A stretch of DNA of 64,000 nt from Tyto alba. Taxonomy: Eukaryota; Chordata; Aves; Strigiformes; Tytonidae. Made by a program: the position numbers and the translations under genes. The DNA lies in contig NW_024881296.1 in NCBI RefSeq assembly GCF_018691265.1, positions 14,601,427-14,665,426 on the forward strand, given 5' to 3'. This document shows, piece by piece, positions 14,500-30,590 of the stretch; positions within the stretch are counted from its first letter, which is position 1, and every line of letters begins with the position of its first letter. The notes beneath the pieces are model-generated. The model did no database searches, was not told the origin of the DNA, and saw only the letters and a list, made by a program, of their open reading frames with translations.

Positions 14500-17400
14500 C
14501 ACTTTGCTGGAATATTCTAATATAATGTTGCAGGCATTAATCCTGGTACAAATGCTCTGTTACAGTCAGTCTCCCAAACACTTGTGCATAGCAGTGAAAT
14601 CTAGAAAAAAATTTTAAAAGCATGTTTTATTGAGATGCAGTCACTGCAGCAAAGTAGCAACTAATGAAAGATGTAATCTCATTCCCCTGCAGACAGGGCA
14701 GGATGGTTTCCTCTTAAATCATTATTTAACTTTTTCTGTTTGGTTTTGTTTTAAAATGTGCCAAGTAATGAGGCTCCAAATCCAACCCTTCACTCTGTTC
14801 CACAGAGGTTCCTCTGGTTATGGTTTGCCTGACACAGCATACACTCCCTCTTTTTCTGTTTCACTTACCTCCTCCTATTTATATTCCTTTCTTTCCTTTT
14901 ATTTTGATAAATAAGTCTTCTCTGTCCTTCATGTTTATATTCTTTAAATATTTATCTGCTCTCCTCCTGTCTGCCTTTAGTCATTGCTTAGTACGATTTA
15001 TATTTAGGTCTTGGCAGTTTCCCAGTGACATAGGAAGAAAGATTTCCTCTTCAGTTAGGTATTCTTTTAGAGTTCAAGCAGCTATGTATATTTTCAGAAC
15101 TGTACACAGGGACTGAGATGTAGATGGTGAGATCCTATTAATGTCAACAACGGTTTTACTACTGACTTTTAGGGCCATGATTTCATCCAGAGACTCTCTG
15201 AACTTAGTCGTATCTTCCATAAGACTCCCTATACAGTAGTGGAGTCCAGGCTGAAAAATAATTTGTGATTTTTTGAGCACTGCATTTCTGTCCTCACAGG
15301 AGAAAACACTAGATCAGCGGTTTTTTTTCTTGTTTGTGTGGCCAAGGCTTGCTGGTTGCAAAGCTTTAGTCACTGTGTCAGTAATGACATGAGACAAGGA
15401 TTTTCCTTATGCTATAATTTAGGAAATGACCTTGCCTTGACTTCACACCCTAGTTGCTGATGGAACTGGAGCCTTCTTCAGTGGCAGACAGCTATCTCAC
15501 AGATGCTTATTTATTTTTATGAGGCAAACATGTCAATGGAGCTATATTAAGCATGTCTGCATAGCGTATCAGGGCCTGGGCAAGGCAAAGGTTTGTCTTG
15601 ACTGAATGTTGACATTAAATGCTACAATCTTCTTGAAATATTTGAGTTCTAAATTTCCATCTATTTTGTGTGTAAGTAGCTCAGAGGGATGGATTTCAGG
15701 CAACCTGATAAAACTTGTATTGCATGGTTTGCAAGTAGAAGCTGTCTCAGGGCTTCATATCCCCTAAATCAACTGAGTGTCCTCAGTTTCGGATGATAAG
15801 CCACAATTCCAGCTTTTTCAGTGATTCCTCAAATATACTAGTTACTCACTTCACAATCCAAAATATTTGGAACTCAGTAACTAAAATGCTCATCCAAAAC
15901 ATTTTGTTAGAGCAAGTCAGATTGGATTTGCCCTGTGTTTACCACATCCAAGCGGCCTAATGGAAGAAGTGTTTAGAGTCAGAAGTCAGCCTAGTGCAGT
16001 CATGGCCACGGCTGCCGCGTAGCTTGGGGTGAATGTTAACATTTGCCTCGTGCTCTGTGACCGATCCATCCAAACCCTCCCTCCTGAGAAGCATAACACT
16101 CACTGTCCGGTCACTGCCTTGTATTACCTGTATCAGAACTAAGCTGGCAAACTGCTCTCCAATTAGGCCAATCACAAAACCATTATATCATACTTTTGTC
16201 AGTTTACCCTACACTTGGAAGACATGTGGGTTCTGTTTTAAAAATTCTTGGTGGGCTCAGTGAACATATTTTTCCTGAAGCACCTATAAATCCTCTTTTT
16301 TATTGTTCCATCTTCTGAATGTGCATTGTGCTTGATAAAGAAAAGATTCAGTGTACCGTTTCTGGTAGAGCATCTGTCCACAGGAACAGGACTATTGAGT
16401 GAAAAAACATTGGTAATAAGCATTTCAGAGAATGCTCTGATTTGATTATATTTCTTTTTAAAAATTATTTTATAGTTATACATTGTAATTATTGTTTAAT
16501 AATAGATCAATAATAAATGAAAACCCTTAACAAAACAGTGATTTGATGCACTCAAAACAATTTTTTGTAATTTTGGCTTTTTATTCCATTTCAGAACAAA
16601 AGCCACAGCAAAAGCGTATTTGAAAATGTTCAAAATTACAAGGTTTGAGCAGCTCTACAGAAAACATTTACCAGGATTAGTTCAGCCTATGAGCAAAACT
16701 GCCCTGGTGGCAGATAACAGCATCCCAGTACATACATTCTCCACAGAGGGATAATATTTCCCCTTCTTCCAGGAATTCTCATTTAATATTATATAAAAGG
16801 TTGTTGGTCTTGTCCATAAACGTCCCAACTGGATGAAGCAGAAGGTTCCATATTGTGCCATTAAACAAAATAGTAGATGCTCATATAACAAAACAGAAGG
16901 GACTCGGGTGGGCTTTAAGCCACACTTGTAGGGGCATATTGACCTCAGTTAGTGACCCAAAAAGCTCCCTGGGGAGCTACAGAACCACCCTCACCCCCTT
17001 CCACCTCTGCCAGGCTTTTCAAGTGAATTAGTAGTTGCTCAAAGATCCTGAAGGAGAAGAAACTTCCCTTTCAGTACAACTGGCATTTTAGGACCAGAGA
17101 GACTAAATAAAGGGAACAATTTTTTTTTTTCTGTAGGAGGCTGGTATTGTAAGAAATGTCTTTGCATTTTCAGTGCCGAGCTAGTGGACTCCCAATACTT
17201 TTCAATCATAAAAACTGTATTTTTGCCTTTGATGATACGCTGCAAAACATATTTGTAGTGAATACCAAAGCACAGACAGTTTTCACACTTTCAGAGTAAA
17301 GCAATCCACAAACTTCATTCAGCCCTGCCTGCAAAACCCACAAAACAGGTGTGTTTTGAGAGCAAAGAGCAGCAACAGTTGATGAGCTCCAAGCTTAGAA

Positions 17401-18072
17401 GGCAAGCGGTGAAACTTGTTACCCTGAGAGACCTAACAGTTCCTGGACATCTGAATCATCTCCATCTCAAGCAGGATACGAGAAAAACAATTTCTTCATT
17501 GCTTCTGTTGACTTAGCAACATCACAATAGCAAACACAAGGCAAACGCTCATTTAATACTGGCATGCCCCATGGGTAGGAAACGTGAGGCTCAGTGCTGC
17601 CTCTCCTTTGCAGCTGCATGCAAGTTAGCCAGCGCTGCAGTAGCTGCAAGGGAATTAGAGTCTGACAAGAGATAGCAGAGAAGTTTGATAGAGAAAATTC
17701 ATCCCCCTTTGGACTGTATTTAAGAGTAGGACTGAGGACTGTATGTACCTCCATATCTTTTCTCTGTTGGATTCGTGTAGTTTGGAACTAAATTTTCAAT
17801 ATCTATTTTGTGAGGTGAAAAAACGCCAACTGTTTCATAACTGTTTTAAGCAACATTTCTTTACTGCAAAACTACATGAAACAGCCACTAGTTTCTCCCT
17901 TCAGGTCATCATAATTTCCAGAGCTACTGATGCATGGTGTTTATTGAGACCTCTGAATTCTAAGGCCAGCCCTCTTATTCATTTGTCACTTTGAAATTAT
18001 GCCTGTTCCTAGAGGATAGGTAATTATTGCCTGTCAGTAAGATTTAATATTGAAATTGTTGCTATTGCCTGC

Positions 18073-18100
18073 AATAGTAATAGTAATAATAATAATTATA
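18073..18100. repeat. Short AAT/AATAGT-rich microsatellite
   Basis: Interspersed AATAGT and AAT units form a short trinucleotide tract in the large intron. It is low complexity with no coding meaning. Confidence 0.8.
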
Positions 18101-18249
18101 CATCTGTTCAGCTGAAACAAATCTAATAAAAAATAGGAGTATGCTACAGTAGAATTCAATAAACAAATATATCACTTCATGGCTCATTTGACAGGATATC
18201 TCATTCACTAAGGTAAATAAATTTAAATAAAACATATGCTTTACATCAG

Positions 18250-18269
18250 AAAAAAAAAAAAAAAAAAAA
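18250..18269. repeat. A homopolymer, 20 bp
   Basis: A run of 20 A lies 18 nt after an AATAAA at 18226-18231. That layout resembles the end of a retroposed transcript, but the preceding sequence is AT-rich and I recognise no parent gene or flanking duplication. It is most simply an A-run. Confidence 0.85.
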
Positions 18270-18818
18270 GGTGACCCAGGTGCAACTGTGCAGAGGTGTT
18301 GAAGGCTTTCAGTTTTGCACAAGTTATGGACAGATCTATTTCCAGCTGTAGGTTTTGGCTTTTTGGAGGAAGTTCTATTCTAACAAATGGCAGCTTTCTC
18401 TGCTCTTCATTGAGCGATTTATTCAGGGGGTTTTCTAATGATGTTGGCCAGAACTTATTTAAGCGATTGTAAGGGGTGTAATTTTGATTTTGTTGGTGTT
18501 GTACGTGACCATAATATTTGGCTTTTGGATATCATTGCACATCTGCAGCTCACAGACCTTGCGAGGGGAATCGGTTTACCTGGGAGCTATACACAGCAAG
18601 CACATCTGTATATATTCATTTGGCCCATTTCTGTTTAAAAATACACAAAAATTTAAATTTCACCTCTGCATAAGGACATGAGGTTTATATCATCATCCGG
18701 CTGATCTGTCGGTCAGTACTCCTCTAATGATGGGGTTGAACACCCTGCCTAATTTCAGCCAAAAATCTAAAACATATTTAAGCTCCTGCAGCATCTGTGG
18801 GATTTTTTTGTCTGGGGA

Positions 18819-18980
18819 GACGGATCCAAGTTGGTGTCCCAGTGGGGAAAACGGCTGGAGGTCGCAGCTGCCAGAGTCCCAGCGGGCAGGAGGGAGCCCA
18901 CCGAGCAGCGCCCGCAGAGCTCAGACCTGCTGCAGCCTCCGCAGGCTGCCCGTCCCTGGGCAAGGGCGGCAGGAAAATGC
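18819..18980. promoter_or_regulatory. CpG-dense GC-rich patch in the large intron
   Basis: Roughly 160 bp have visibly higher GC and about ten CpG dinucleotides, against very few in the AT-rich flanks. There is no clear TATA box or initiator and no recognisable exon downstream. It could be an intronic regulatory element, a small CpG cluster or a GC-rich repeat. The regulatory reading is inference. Confidence 0.25.
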
Positions 18981-21900
18981 AGGGAGAGCTCAGGTTTCTG
19001 CTCTGAGGATTTGTTTTCAGCATAGTTAGTATGTCCTAGAAAGCCACATTTGCTTCTGACAAGTCCCATGTGATTATTTTTTCTCCTAGCATTAGACTTC
19101 ATCAATCTGTTCTACTTGTTGGAAAATTGAGCGGAGATATTTCAGAGGGAGATTGCAAGGTTTAATTAACTTTCCCAAACATTTAGAGAGAATAACGAAT
19201 TGGTGATAAATAATATAACTGGAAGTTTGGTATTAAAAGTTTAGGATTAATTTAGAGACATCTGTCATTCCAAATCTCAACATTGAAGCATCCAAGCTAC
19301 TTTAAAAAAACAAAACCAAAAACAAGTAAACAAAGGAAAGTCTTTGATTTCTTTAAAGCAAAATGTGTTGTTTCATGTAAAAGGGGAAAAAAAGGAGTGG
19401 AGAAGGAGATAAAATGACCTCCTTCAGACCCTGGACTCCTAAAAAGCAGTCTGCATACGTATTGATTTTTCAGAGTGCCCTTCTACAAAGGAGTGTCTCC
19501 TGCACTGTGAATCTGTTTTTCTCTTTTGCCACAGCAGCACTGGGGCTGAGTGGTAAAGCTCTGTTTTTAATGGCTCTTTCCCCATCTCTAAAAGGTTCCG
19601 TATTTGAGGGCACAGAGGATTTTTATTCCAGAAAAATAACCTTCACAAAGTTATATTTACAACTGTATTTTAATTAAATATATTTTATACATGTTTTTAA
19701 TGTATTTATATAAAAAGAAATGCACATAAAATTACTACATGACATTATTGGTGTACTTCTACATTCAGGTATCAACAGGACACTCTTCTGTTTTCCTTTG
19801 TGTTGTAATAATGCTCCTCTGATAAGGTACAACATGAAAGGCTGCTCTTTAGAAGATTTGAGAATAATAATGTGTGGAGCAGAAACACAACAATGCAAAT
19901 GGTATTTCCAAGCAGAACTATTGAAGCCAGATTATGATCTTTTTTAGAAATCCTGTATTTCTCCATATCTCAGATAATTAGTCACCACACAAGTACTCTG
20001 TCTTCCAGACACACACAGTGTGGATGTGAAATCAGAATCTAGTTCTCTGCTTTTGTCTGCTGCAGCCAGCATTAAAACCAGATGAAAATAACAGAATTGA
20101 AAAGGATGTTGCACATAGTTTTATGTATATATTCCATTTTATATATCACTGGCATGTACCAGTGCTATGTGAAGAATTTGAAATTGAGTTGCATGTTCCT
20201 GAGTCTGAGTTATGTTTTGCTTTTGTTCCACTCAAGGTACGGTATTGAGTTTTAAGGAAGTGAGGAGGGTAATAGATGAAATTTAAATCCATTGCTTTAT
20301 TCACTGATTTATTTCTCCTACTACCAATATTTTTCAATGGAGATTTAATTAAGTTAAAATAGTTTCTAACTCCCCCAGTTCTTTCTTTGTTAATTAATTA
20401 GTGCTTTGCTCCCGGCTGAATAGGGACATTTCTTATCAAAAGTTTATTTTGAAAGGTAGGGACAGGCAAATAATGCTTTTTGCCAAACATCTCTGAGCAG
20501 GTTGTGAAACCTTTGACATTATTCCGGTATTTTCTGCATATATCTTCCTGCAGGAAGAACTTTCTGTAAGGGACAGTTGCTGGTGTCAGACACTCAGGGA
20601 AGTTTCTCTCTCTAGTGTCGCAGCTCACGGGATTAAGCAGCACTTTTGTTTGTAAAGTTGTCCAAAAAGACAAAAAGCCATAAAGACAGGCCACTGAGGC
20701 ACCAAATCCATTGCCTCACAATGCATTCCTAGTTCCAAAAAAACCCACATTGACCTTTCAGATGCCAGTTTCAGCCTCATGACACCAAGAAGGTTGCCTC
20801 CAAAATCAGTGGAGAGAGACTGGCCCACTCAGAGAGGCAACCAGATCACCAGTTCTTGCCCTGAGCCACCTCCAGATGACTCTGGGGAGGGACAAAGCTC
20901 CTGTGCTTCAAGACAGCCAACAGCTATGCACACTGGGACTAGAGTTATAAAAGGATCTGTGCACCTAACACCAACTTAAGAAAAATAAGATTTATCACTT
21001 TAGTGCTATTGAAAAGTGGTAGAACTGTCTTCAGCTTTAGATTCCTTGCAGAGCCCACAAAATCTATCTCCAACCTCTTTATAAAACAGAACTCGGACTA
21101 GAAGTCAATTATTTCTAGAATTGTATTGGAGGATCCGAGTGCTTTGCTTGCGTTTGCAAGACTGCATCGGTAAGTCAGAGATGTTCACAGGGCACGAACA
21201 GACAAATGACTGCTGTCGTGAGCAAAGCAGAATTGTGCGGGACCTCAGCTAACACGTATAGAGGATATTTCACCCATGAGGCTCTGGGTTCCTGCGCTGT
21301 CAACTGACGGAGGTGAGAGCAACACCCAAGTTCAGCATCTGTAGAGGAAGTTGAAATATATCGCGTACACCTCCACGCCATCTGCATGGACAACCAAAGC
21401 CTGGCTCCTTGCACTATTGCTGATCCCTGGAACGGGCAGGGTGGAGGCAGACATGCCCTCTTGCTCCACGCTGGCCTTCCTCTTGGACATATGCCTTGGC
21501 TCCTGTCCCTTAGCCCTGATGCCCCATGTCGCGGTTCCTCCCGTGGGTGATCCTGAGACGGCTGCATTGAGGATTTTGCTGTTTATCAAGTCTGATTTGT
21601 AGCTCAGTGCCTTTAGCTAAGGCACTAAGATGTCTGTAATATGCTTTCCCTTGCTGGATCTTGCTCTACAACAATCTTTTGAAGAAGAAAGCCATAAGTG
21701 GAAAATTATATCTGTCACAGGAGTACTAACTTAAAGTGTCCGTGTCCTGCAGGATCCAGCTGGCACCAAGGGAAGCATGGTGTGGGACACATGCATGGCA
21801 TCAGGGGGGTTTCAGTCCAGGAAGGATGGCAGAAGGAAAAGCTATTTCATTTTTATTTGACATTTTAAAATTGAATTAATACCAATTTACGTTTGATGTA

Positions 21901-23514
21901 TGTGTTAGCTTGTGCAAGGTTGTAGGTAAAACCTTCATGCCTTGTAACACCAAATCTATAAGCAAAAACCAAAACCATACTGCAAGTTAAATTGAAAATT
22001 ACTTCTCTTGAAGTAGAAACATCAACTTCTTCTCCAGGTAAGTCTGAAGACAGAGAAAAGACCAGCAATGTTTTACACATTAATTTAGAAGATAGCTTCA
22101 GGATGATTTTCTTCTAGTAGAACTAAGGATTACTTAGTGTAACCGTGAGAGGGGTACTATTAAATAAAATTGTTTGGAAGTTATTCTTTGGCCAGAGAGA
22201 TCCCAGAAGCAATACTCTGGCTCCACTGAAAGCAGTGGCTGAACAGTGTTTAACTTCATGAAGCTGTGACTTCAGCTCAGCTATCCAGTCACTAGATATA
22301 TGACAAGTTACTTCCCCCTTGTGATGAATTAGCTATAAATTTTAATCAGTATTACAGCAAATAAATTAGTGTATCTTCTATAAACTCCCCCTTTACAGTT
22401 CCTGTAGGCCATGGCTTCACTAATTAAAGTTCTCATTGGGTTGGCTTGACATCCTGCTGAACTGATGCGATGTCATTGCATGTACATCAAGGGATGTCCC
22501 TAGTTCATCATTGTTTGACAGTGTACATAGCTTGCACTGACTCTTAGTTTTGAATGAACAGGAAGTTCACTGGCTGAAATTTAATTTATATTTACATATA
22601 CTAACCAAATATATATATATTAACCAAAGTTGATATCATGAGAGCTTCAGAGAGGGAAGCAAGATTTCAATTTTATTTTCTTATTCAGAAAATATACAGC
22701 TAGTCTGTTATTGAGAAGAAAATTTTTTTCCTCTTCTTGGAAGATGGTCTGAATATACTTTTCCATTTTCCCCTTTCCCTTCTGTACTTCATGGTTATTA
22801 AAATTAAAACAGCCCAAGAAGTAAAAATACATGGCTTAAATAAAACCCTCACCTTAAGCATTCAGTGTTAAGTAAAGTAAGAAGTAATATACTCCTCTTT
22901 CATGCTCAGAGCTAGACAGACAGAAGTGGATAAGCTCTATTTATTTGCATGTAGACTCAGCTGCCTCCACTTCTCTTTCAATCCACATTAATACCTGGAA
23001 ATGGGAACTGTTTTTATTTCAGGGTAGCAGGTGCTTCCTCTGCTGTTACAGGCTCCACCAGTCTGGTCTCTTCTGTCTTGTGACACCAGGCATTTTTTCA
23101 GGGAGAGGTAATTTGTCCAAGACCAGACAAACAATCTTCATGACTTTGTGTTCATTGTTCCAAATTGTGTTCTCTGTTTCTGTCTGATGTATAATTTACA
23201 GATAAGTGGCAAAGCCTATATAGGTTCTGCCCTCAGAGCATTTAAACCAGGCAGTATTTGATGCTGGAAGACAGGGCAGGCAGGTAACCAACTCGTGTGC
23301 CAAGCTGTAGTCCCGGTCACAGGTTCCAGTTACCTTTTCAGGAAGCCACTGTGAAGGTGGTGACAAGAACAGCTTTGGAGGAGACCAGGTTCAGAGCGGT
23401 TACGGGGCCATGACTCCAGAGAATGGGGTGGGTTGACACAGCCTTTTCTTTAGTGTCGCTGTGGCTGCTGTATACGTGCGGGGAGGAGGGTGACATGGCA
23501 GCCTGACAGGTCCA

Positions 23515-23578
23515 CAGGCTGTAGCCACCACAGGCTGTAGCCACCACAGGCTGTAGCCACCACAGGCTGTAGCCACCA
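23515..23578. repeat. 16-bp minisatellite, four perfect units
   Basis: The unit CAGGCTGTAGCCACCA occurs four times without mismatch, starting at 23515, 23531, 23547 and 23563, with a two-base remnant after. Perfect identity suggests recent expansion. The array keeps several frames open because 16 bp shifts the frame each unit, which explains the repetitive antisense ORF across it. Confidence 0.95.
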
Positions 23579-25047
23579 CAGCAGTGAGCAGGGCAAGGCG
23601 CGGGGGGGCTTTGGCAAAGCACCTGGTCACACAGCTGTGCCTTTACGTGTTCGGAGGGTGAAATGAGGGGGACAGGAGGGTGCACGGCCATTCTGCCAGC
23701 CTGCTTGCACGCCTGTGCAGTGCAAGCACAGAGAGGCACTTTGTTAGACTCTCTAACCAAGCTTAATGGGAAATGTCCCACACAGAGTGTTCAGCCATGC
23801 CCACCTGTCCAACAAGAATTCCTGCCTGGGAGCATCGCTGATCCACAGCATGAGAAATGCTCTGCCTTCACATAGGTTAAGCATTTGTGAGTGTATGATG
23901 TGTGAGTTTTTGCTCATGAGATAAGATTAAGATTCTGAGATTCCTTTTGTTTTGATTTTTAGCCACAAGGTGGTTTAGGTTGAGTGAGCAAGTAAAGCTT
24001 GCATTGTTATTGACCTAAGTAAAAGCATCAAAATAGCAAGGAATCCAAGTGTCCCTCCACTCCTATTAAGAGTACTCAGCTTCTCAGCAGCTCCATGGCA
24101 CATATAGGCTATGACAGACTCTCACTGAGATCTCAGGCTTTACCACCTAAAATAGTCTCATAGCATCCCTTGTAGATGCTTTCAGCTGAAAAGCATATTG
24201 GCATTGCGTCATGCAGAGAAAGAAGAAAATTACAATACTTTCAGAATTAGTAAAATTGTGATTGAAAAATTAATCTGTAAGATCAAGAGCTAATAATGTG
24301 GAGACTTGAATCCTCCTCAGTGTCCGAACATTCTGCTAAATGTTTGCTATGAAATCTTTACCATCAGTTTCAATTAGTTTGAACCCAGCTCACCTCTTTA
24401 ACTATTTTTTCTCTTACTCTCTATTAATCTCAACCACAAAAAGTATTTTTCTCACTGCTATCACATAATAATCTATCTCTATACATAAAAATAGGGTTTT
24501 TTTTTACTTTTTTAATCAGCTTTTTTGTTTATTACTAATTGTTTGGGTGGTTTATGGGAAGCTTAAAATATTTTATATAAATCACTTCCAGAGATTGCTA
24601 TTAAGTGATATCTCATCAACGCTTTATCAGCACAGTACAACAAGTTAATTTGCACAAGGTTAACTTGACAAACTCTGGGACTAGTACATTCTGTTTAATC
24701 TGAGATAGAGTTATTAATTTTATATAATTTTAATTTTCACATTGACATTCTCTTCTGCAAAGCATAATCACCTTCCTGTTGATTGTAATACTCTAGTCCT
24801 TTTATTTAGGGCTGTTCTCTACAGAGGAAGACATGATGCCTTCCTGAAGGGCTTACTCTTACTACACAGACCAGACAGGCAGAAAAAGAGGATACTGGAG
24901 AGTGGCATGATTTGCCAATTGTCACACCACAAGCCATCAGCAGAGTGAGAAGCAGAATCCAAATTGCCTGAACCTCATTCCAGTACTGTATCCAGTGACC
25001 ATGCTGCGTCTTAATATTTTGCTGTTCTTATTGTTCTTCCTTTGTAG

Positions 25048-25128
25048 TTCGGGATCGGGTACGATCAAAAATGGAGAGAGATATTTTGGCAGAAGTGAAT
25101 CATCCTTTCATAGTCAAGCTTCATTATG
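25048..25128 (+). CDS. RPS6KA2: RSK3 exon: alpha-C helix to beta-4
   Basis: This 81-nt exon lies between acceptor CTTTGTAG and donor G|GTAACT, with phase 1 at both ends. Joined to the previous exon it reads [14 protein letters not shown] followed by [13 protein letters not shown]. The glutamate of MERDIL (codon 25074-25076) is the alpha-C glutamate that pairs with the beta-3 lysine in the active kinase. [12 protein letters not shown] with isoleucine in HPFIVK fits RSK3; from memory RSK1 has [11 protein letters not shown] and HPFVVK. Splice phase agrees with both neighbouring exons and no stop is introduced. Confidence 0.96.
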
Positions 25129-27533
<2,405 letters not shown>

Positions 27534-30184
27534 TAAGTTAATGAGAAAGAACAAACCAAAACATAAATACATGAGCTTTCAGGTAGTTTCTTCTCCTTGT
27601 CACACTAATAAATCAGAGGTGTCAGAGGCTCTGCCTTCCCTCTTGTATGTGAGACTCTACATGGGAGACCCTCACTATCAGCAGTAGGGTCTTCCTATCA
27701 TATCATTTTAACATGACGCCAAATTTTTTGACTGTGCTCCAGTATGTTGGGGCCTCTGTGTCTGGTCATCTGTTTAGTGAATGATCTCAACACAGGACTC
27801 AGATCTCAGTGCCTTTGACTTTAGCACTGTTCTCCATTTGCAGTATTTAATGTGGCCTTCCCCTTGGTGTGGTATGAACTGCTCAAAGCAACTCCACTTC
27901 CAGTTCCCATGAAACATATCATGGTACCATTCAGTTTTATTGTAGCCATTGCTTAAAGTAAACGAGCATCTCTGAAAACTAGTGTGCATATTAGCTCACA
28001 AGAGGCATGATAATCAGGATTTTAAAAACACTTTTATTAATGATCTGAAATATTTTCCCAATAATTATTCTCACTTATATTAGGGGCTATTTTCTATTCC
28101 TGATGTGGTGTTATGGAACATTTTCCTTTCTCTTTTTTTTCTTTGCAGTACATTAGTAAACTAAATGACATACTCAGTGCTATCACAAGGAGTGAAGTGA
28201 TATGGTTTTTATTCTGTGCCACTTGCCTGGTGCTTTGCCTGCATCTTCTATGCTGGCTCCAATAAAACAGGCTGCAATGTTTCAAAATTACCAGCTTTTT
28301 TAATGTAATAGTCACCATCATTTAAAAATGACCACTGAGGGCAGTCTCTTTGGATGTTTCTTACATTTCCAAAGTATAACAGCATGAAATTCAACATTCA
28401 ACAGAGCATGAAATTCAAAAACATGCAGCATTTTCTTTGAAATGGAGTGCTATTACTTTCACAATTATGGATAAAATGAAAGAGATTAAATGTGATGAAA
28501 GGTGGACTTCGTAGATGAGCAGTTGAAGGGGAGGAGACTATCTACAATACAGTATTATATGATTTAAACTTTACATTCAGTTTCATATTTTAGTTACAAA
28601 AATAATAATATTAGTAATATATGAATTCATAGAGATGTATATAATGAGAGGTCTCAGTCCTTCAGGCTAGAGACCCTTTTGCAGGTGACTGAAATTTCTA
28701 GTCTTGCCAGTTTATGTAACCAAAACTGAAAACCAGAGTCTTCAGCAAATACAGGAAACCATCCTCCAAATTAAACAACCAGAGGGACAAAGGTACCAGT
28801 TTGTTACTAATATAACATGGAGGCAGGCAGTGGTCACACTGTAAGTGCTACTACCATGTGCTATTGCATCGTTTACCAACAGCTCTTCAGTTTCAACTTC
28901 ATTCTGAATTGCCATTTTATTCATTCAACATCAATAAACATGTACATAATAGAATAACTCCAATTATAGGTGTTCAGTTTTAAACTTTGTTTTTAGTGAG
29001 CATTAGTATGAATCACACACTACTTTTCTTTCTGGTGTTAGATAAAGATGTTTTTCAATTTAACACATGCTATATTAAACTGCTATTAGAAGGTATCCAA
29101 ATTTGAGCCTGTATATTCAAATATAAGTCACAGTGCTGTTACATTTATAGGTACCTGCCATAATTTTTTGCTTTAGGAGAAGTTAGCAACTGAGGAGAAA
29201 ATTAAGTCCACGTCAAAACTATTCATCATATTTAAGAGACTGAGAAGCTAATTTTTTAGCGTTCTCAGCATTAAGTGTCACTTTGCGTTTGAAAGCACAT
29301 CTCTCACTGACTTCAGCTGCAAGTGAGATCACTTAAAATTTCTGCAGACCAAACTGCAGTGCCTCAGATCAGGGATCGGTGAATTGAGAAATTAAGGCTC
29401 ACCAAAGAAAGGAAGGTGTCACTGATTTGCCATTGTCACACAGAAGCATGTCAAAAAGACACAGATGGAATCCAGTCCTCTGTGCATTTTTGTCTGAGCT
29501 GAGATCAGCCAGCCATCCCCTTCACTGCTCTGCTAAAATCCCCAAGTATTACTTGTTCTGCCACCTAAGGCAAGATTTCTCTGGAAGAAAACAAAAAGTA
29601 TCATCATGTAACTAAAGACCTTTATACAGTGAAACCACTGTGTAAAGTTAAGGGGACAACCCTCATTCTTGTATTTCGTAACCTTTGAATATATGTTTTA
29701 TGGTCTTTGATGCACAGTTAAATAGATACCAGTGATACAGTTGAGTCTGGATACAATTGTCACAGTATAAAATTAGTTTACATGAATATAACTATTGTTG
29801 TACAGGAAAGGGAATAACACAGACTGGTATAACTCAAGTTCATACCTGGGGATAAATCAAGGCATCTGTTTGACTGAAAACCATATCCTTTAAAAATAGC
29901 TCTATAAGTATAAAGCCTGTGTGTAGCCATGCCTAGGACAACAGAACATGAGAGCCTATGATTTCACTGGAACTTTAGATTTAGAGCAAAGAAAACAGGT
30001 ACAGCAGAAAAAAAATTCTTATTCTGAAGGGGAAAAAAAATGTGCTATATTTTTAAGTTACATCTGGGAAAGGATAGCTTTCTGAATAAGATGATAAAAG
30101 AAAATTACGGCCATCCCAGGGTGTTCTCATCCTCCCCTTGCCACTGGGCAGGGTCAAATACATCAAGGTCATTACAGGTGTGTT

Positions 30185-30590
30185 GCTATCCTAGTCTTAA
30201 AATAGCTGGTGGAGACTCCATGGTCTCCAGGGGAGGCCTCTTGGCAGTGCTCCACCAGCTGTACAACTAGAAAATTGCTCCTAGTAGCTAATTTGAAATA
30301 TCTTTTCTGCAGTTGCATGCCTTTTCTCCTTGGCCTGTCCTAGACTCCCCAGCCTGCTCATTCTGCTCTCAGCAGCAGCTTCGAGTGTTTGGGAGCACAC
30401 CCTTGTCCTTGGACCCTCTTCTGTACCCTAAACAATCCGGCTACTGAACTCCACCAGCCAGTCTTTCTAGGTGTTCAGTCATTCTCATTCTTCCCCTTTG
30501 GTTTCTCTTGATCCGTATCTCCTTTGAAGTGCAATGTGCAGAATTACACCCACACCTTCAGGAGAAACATTATCAGTCTGATTAGAGCAC
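30185..30590 (-). mobile_element. Decayed CR1 LINE 3' fragment, antisense
   Basis: The + strand carries, in order, degenerate blocks of a reverse-complemented CR1 3' region: TGGAGACTCCATGGTCTCCA, CAGTGCTCCACCAG, a TAGCTAATTTGAAATATCTTT block, GTTGCATGCC, TTGGCCTGTCCTAG and, further on, AAGTGCAATGTGCAGAATTA. Each is a mutated form of a landmark I know from CR1, in the same order. Boundaries are approximate and a repeat search would refine them. Confidence 0.55.

Larger units (their letters stand above)
1908..25047 (+). other. RPS6KA2: Intron of about 23.1 kb
   Basis: This is the largest intron in the window, with donor GTAAGG and acceptor TTCCTTTGTAG. It is mostly unique AT-rich DNA. Recognisable contents are an antisense decayed CR1 fragment at 10313-10640 with a 28-bp tandem duplication right after it, T- and A-runs near 14482 and 18250, an AAT-rich tract near 18073, a CpG-dense patch at 18819-18980, a GC-richer segment at about 13430-13940 and a 16-bp minisatellite at 23515-23578. 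Scattered ORFs (up to 147 codons, antisense over the minisatellite) show no family I recognise. I see no alternative exon I can support. Confidence 0.85.

Noticed and set aside
18073..18269. Possible processed pseudogene: AATAAA 18 nt before a 20-bp A-run
   Set aside because: The upstream sequence is AT-rich and matches no gene I know, and I see no target-site duplication. Retrocopies are rare in birds.
23338..23781. 147-codon antisense ORF with repeated GGYSLW/VVATAC residues
   Set aside because: It is a product of the 16-bp minisatellite read through shifting frames, and no protein family is recognised.
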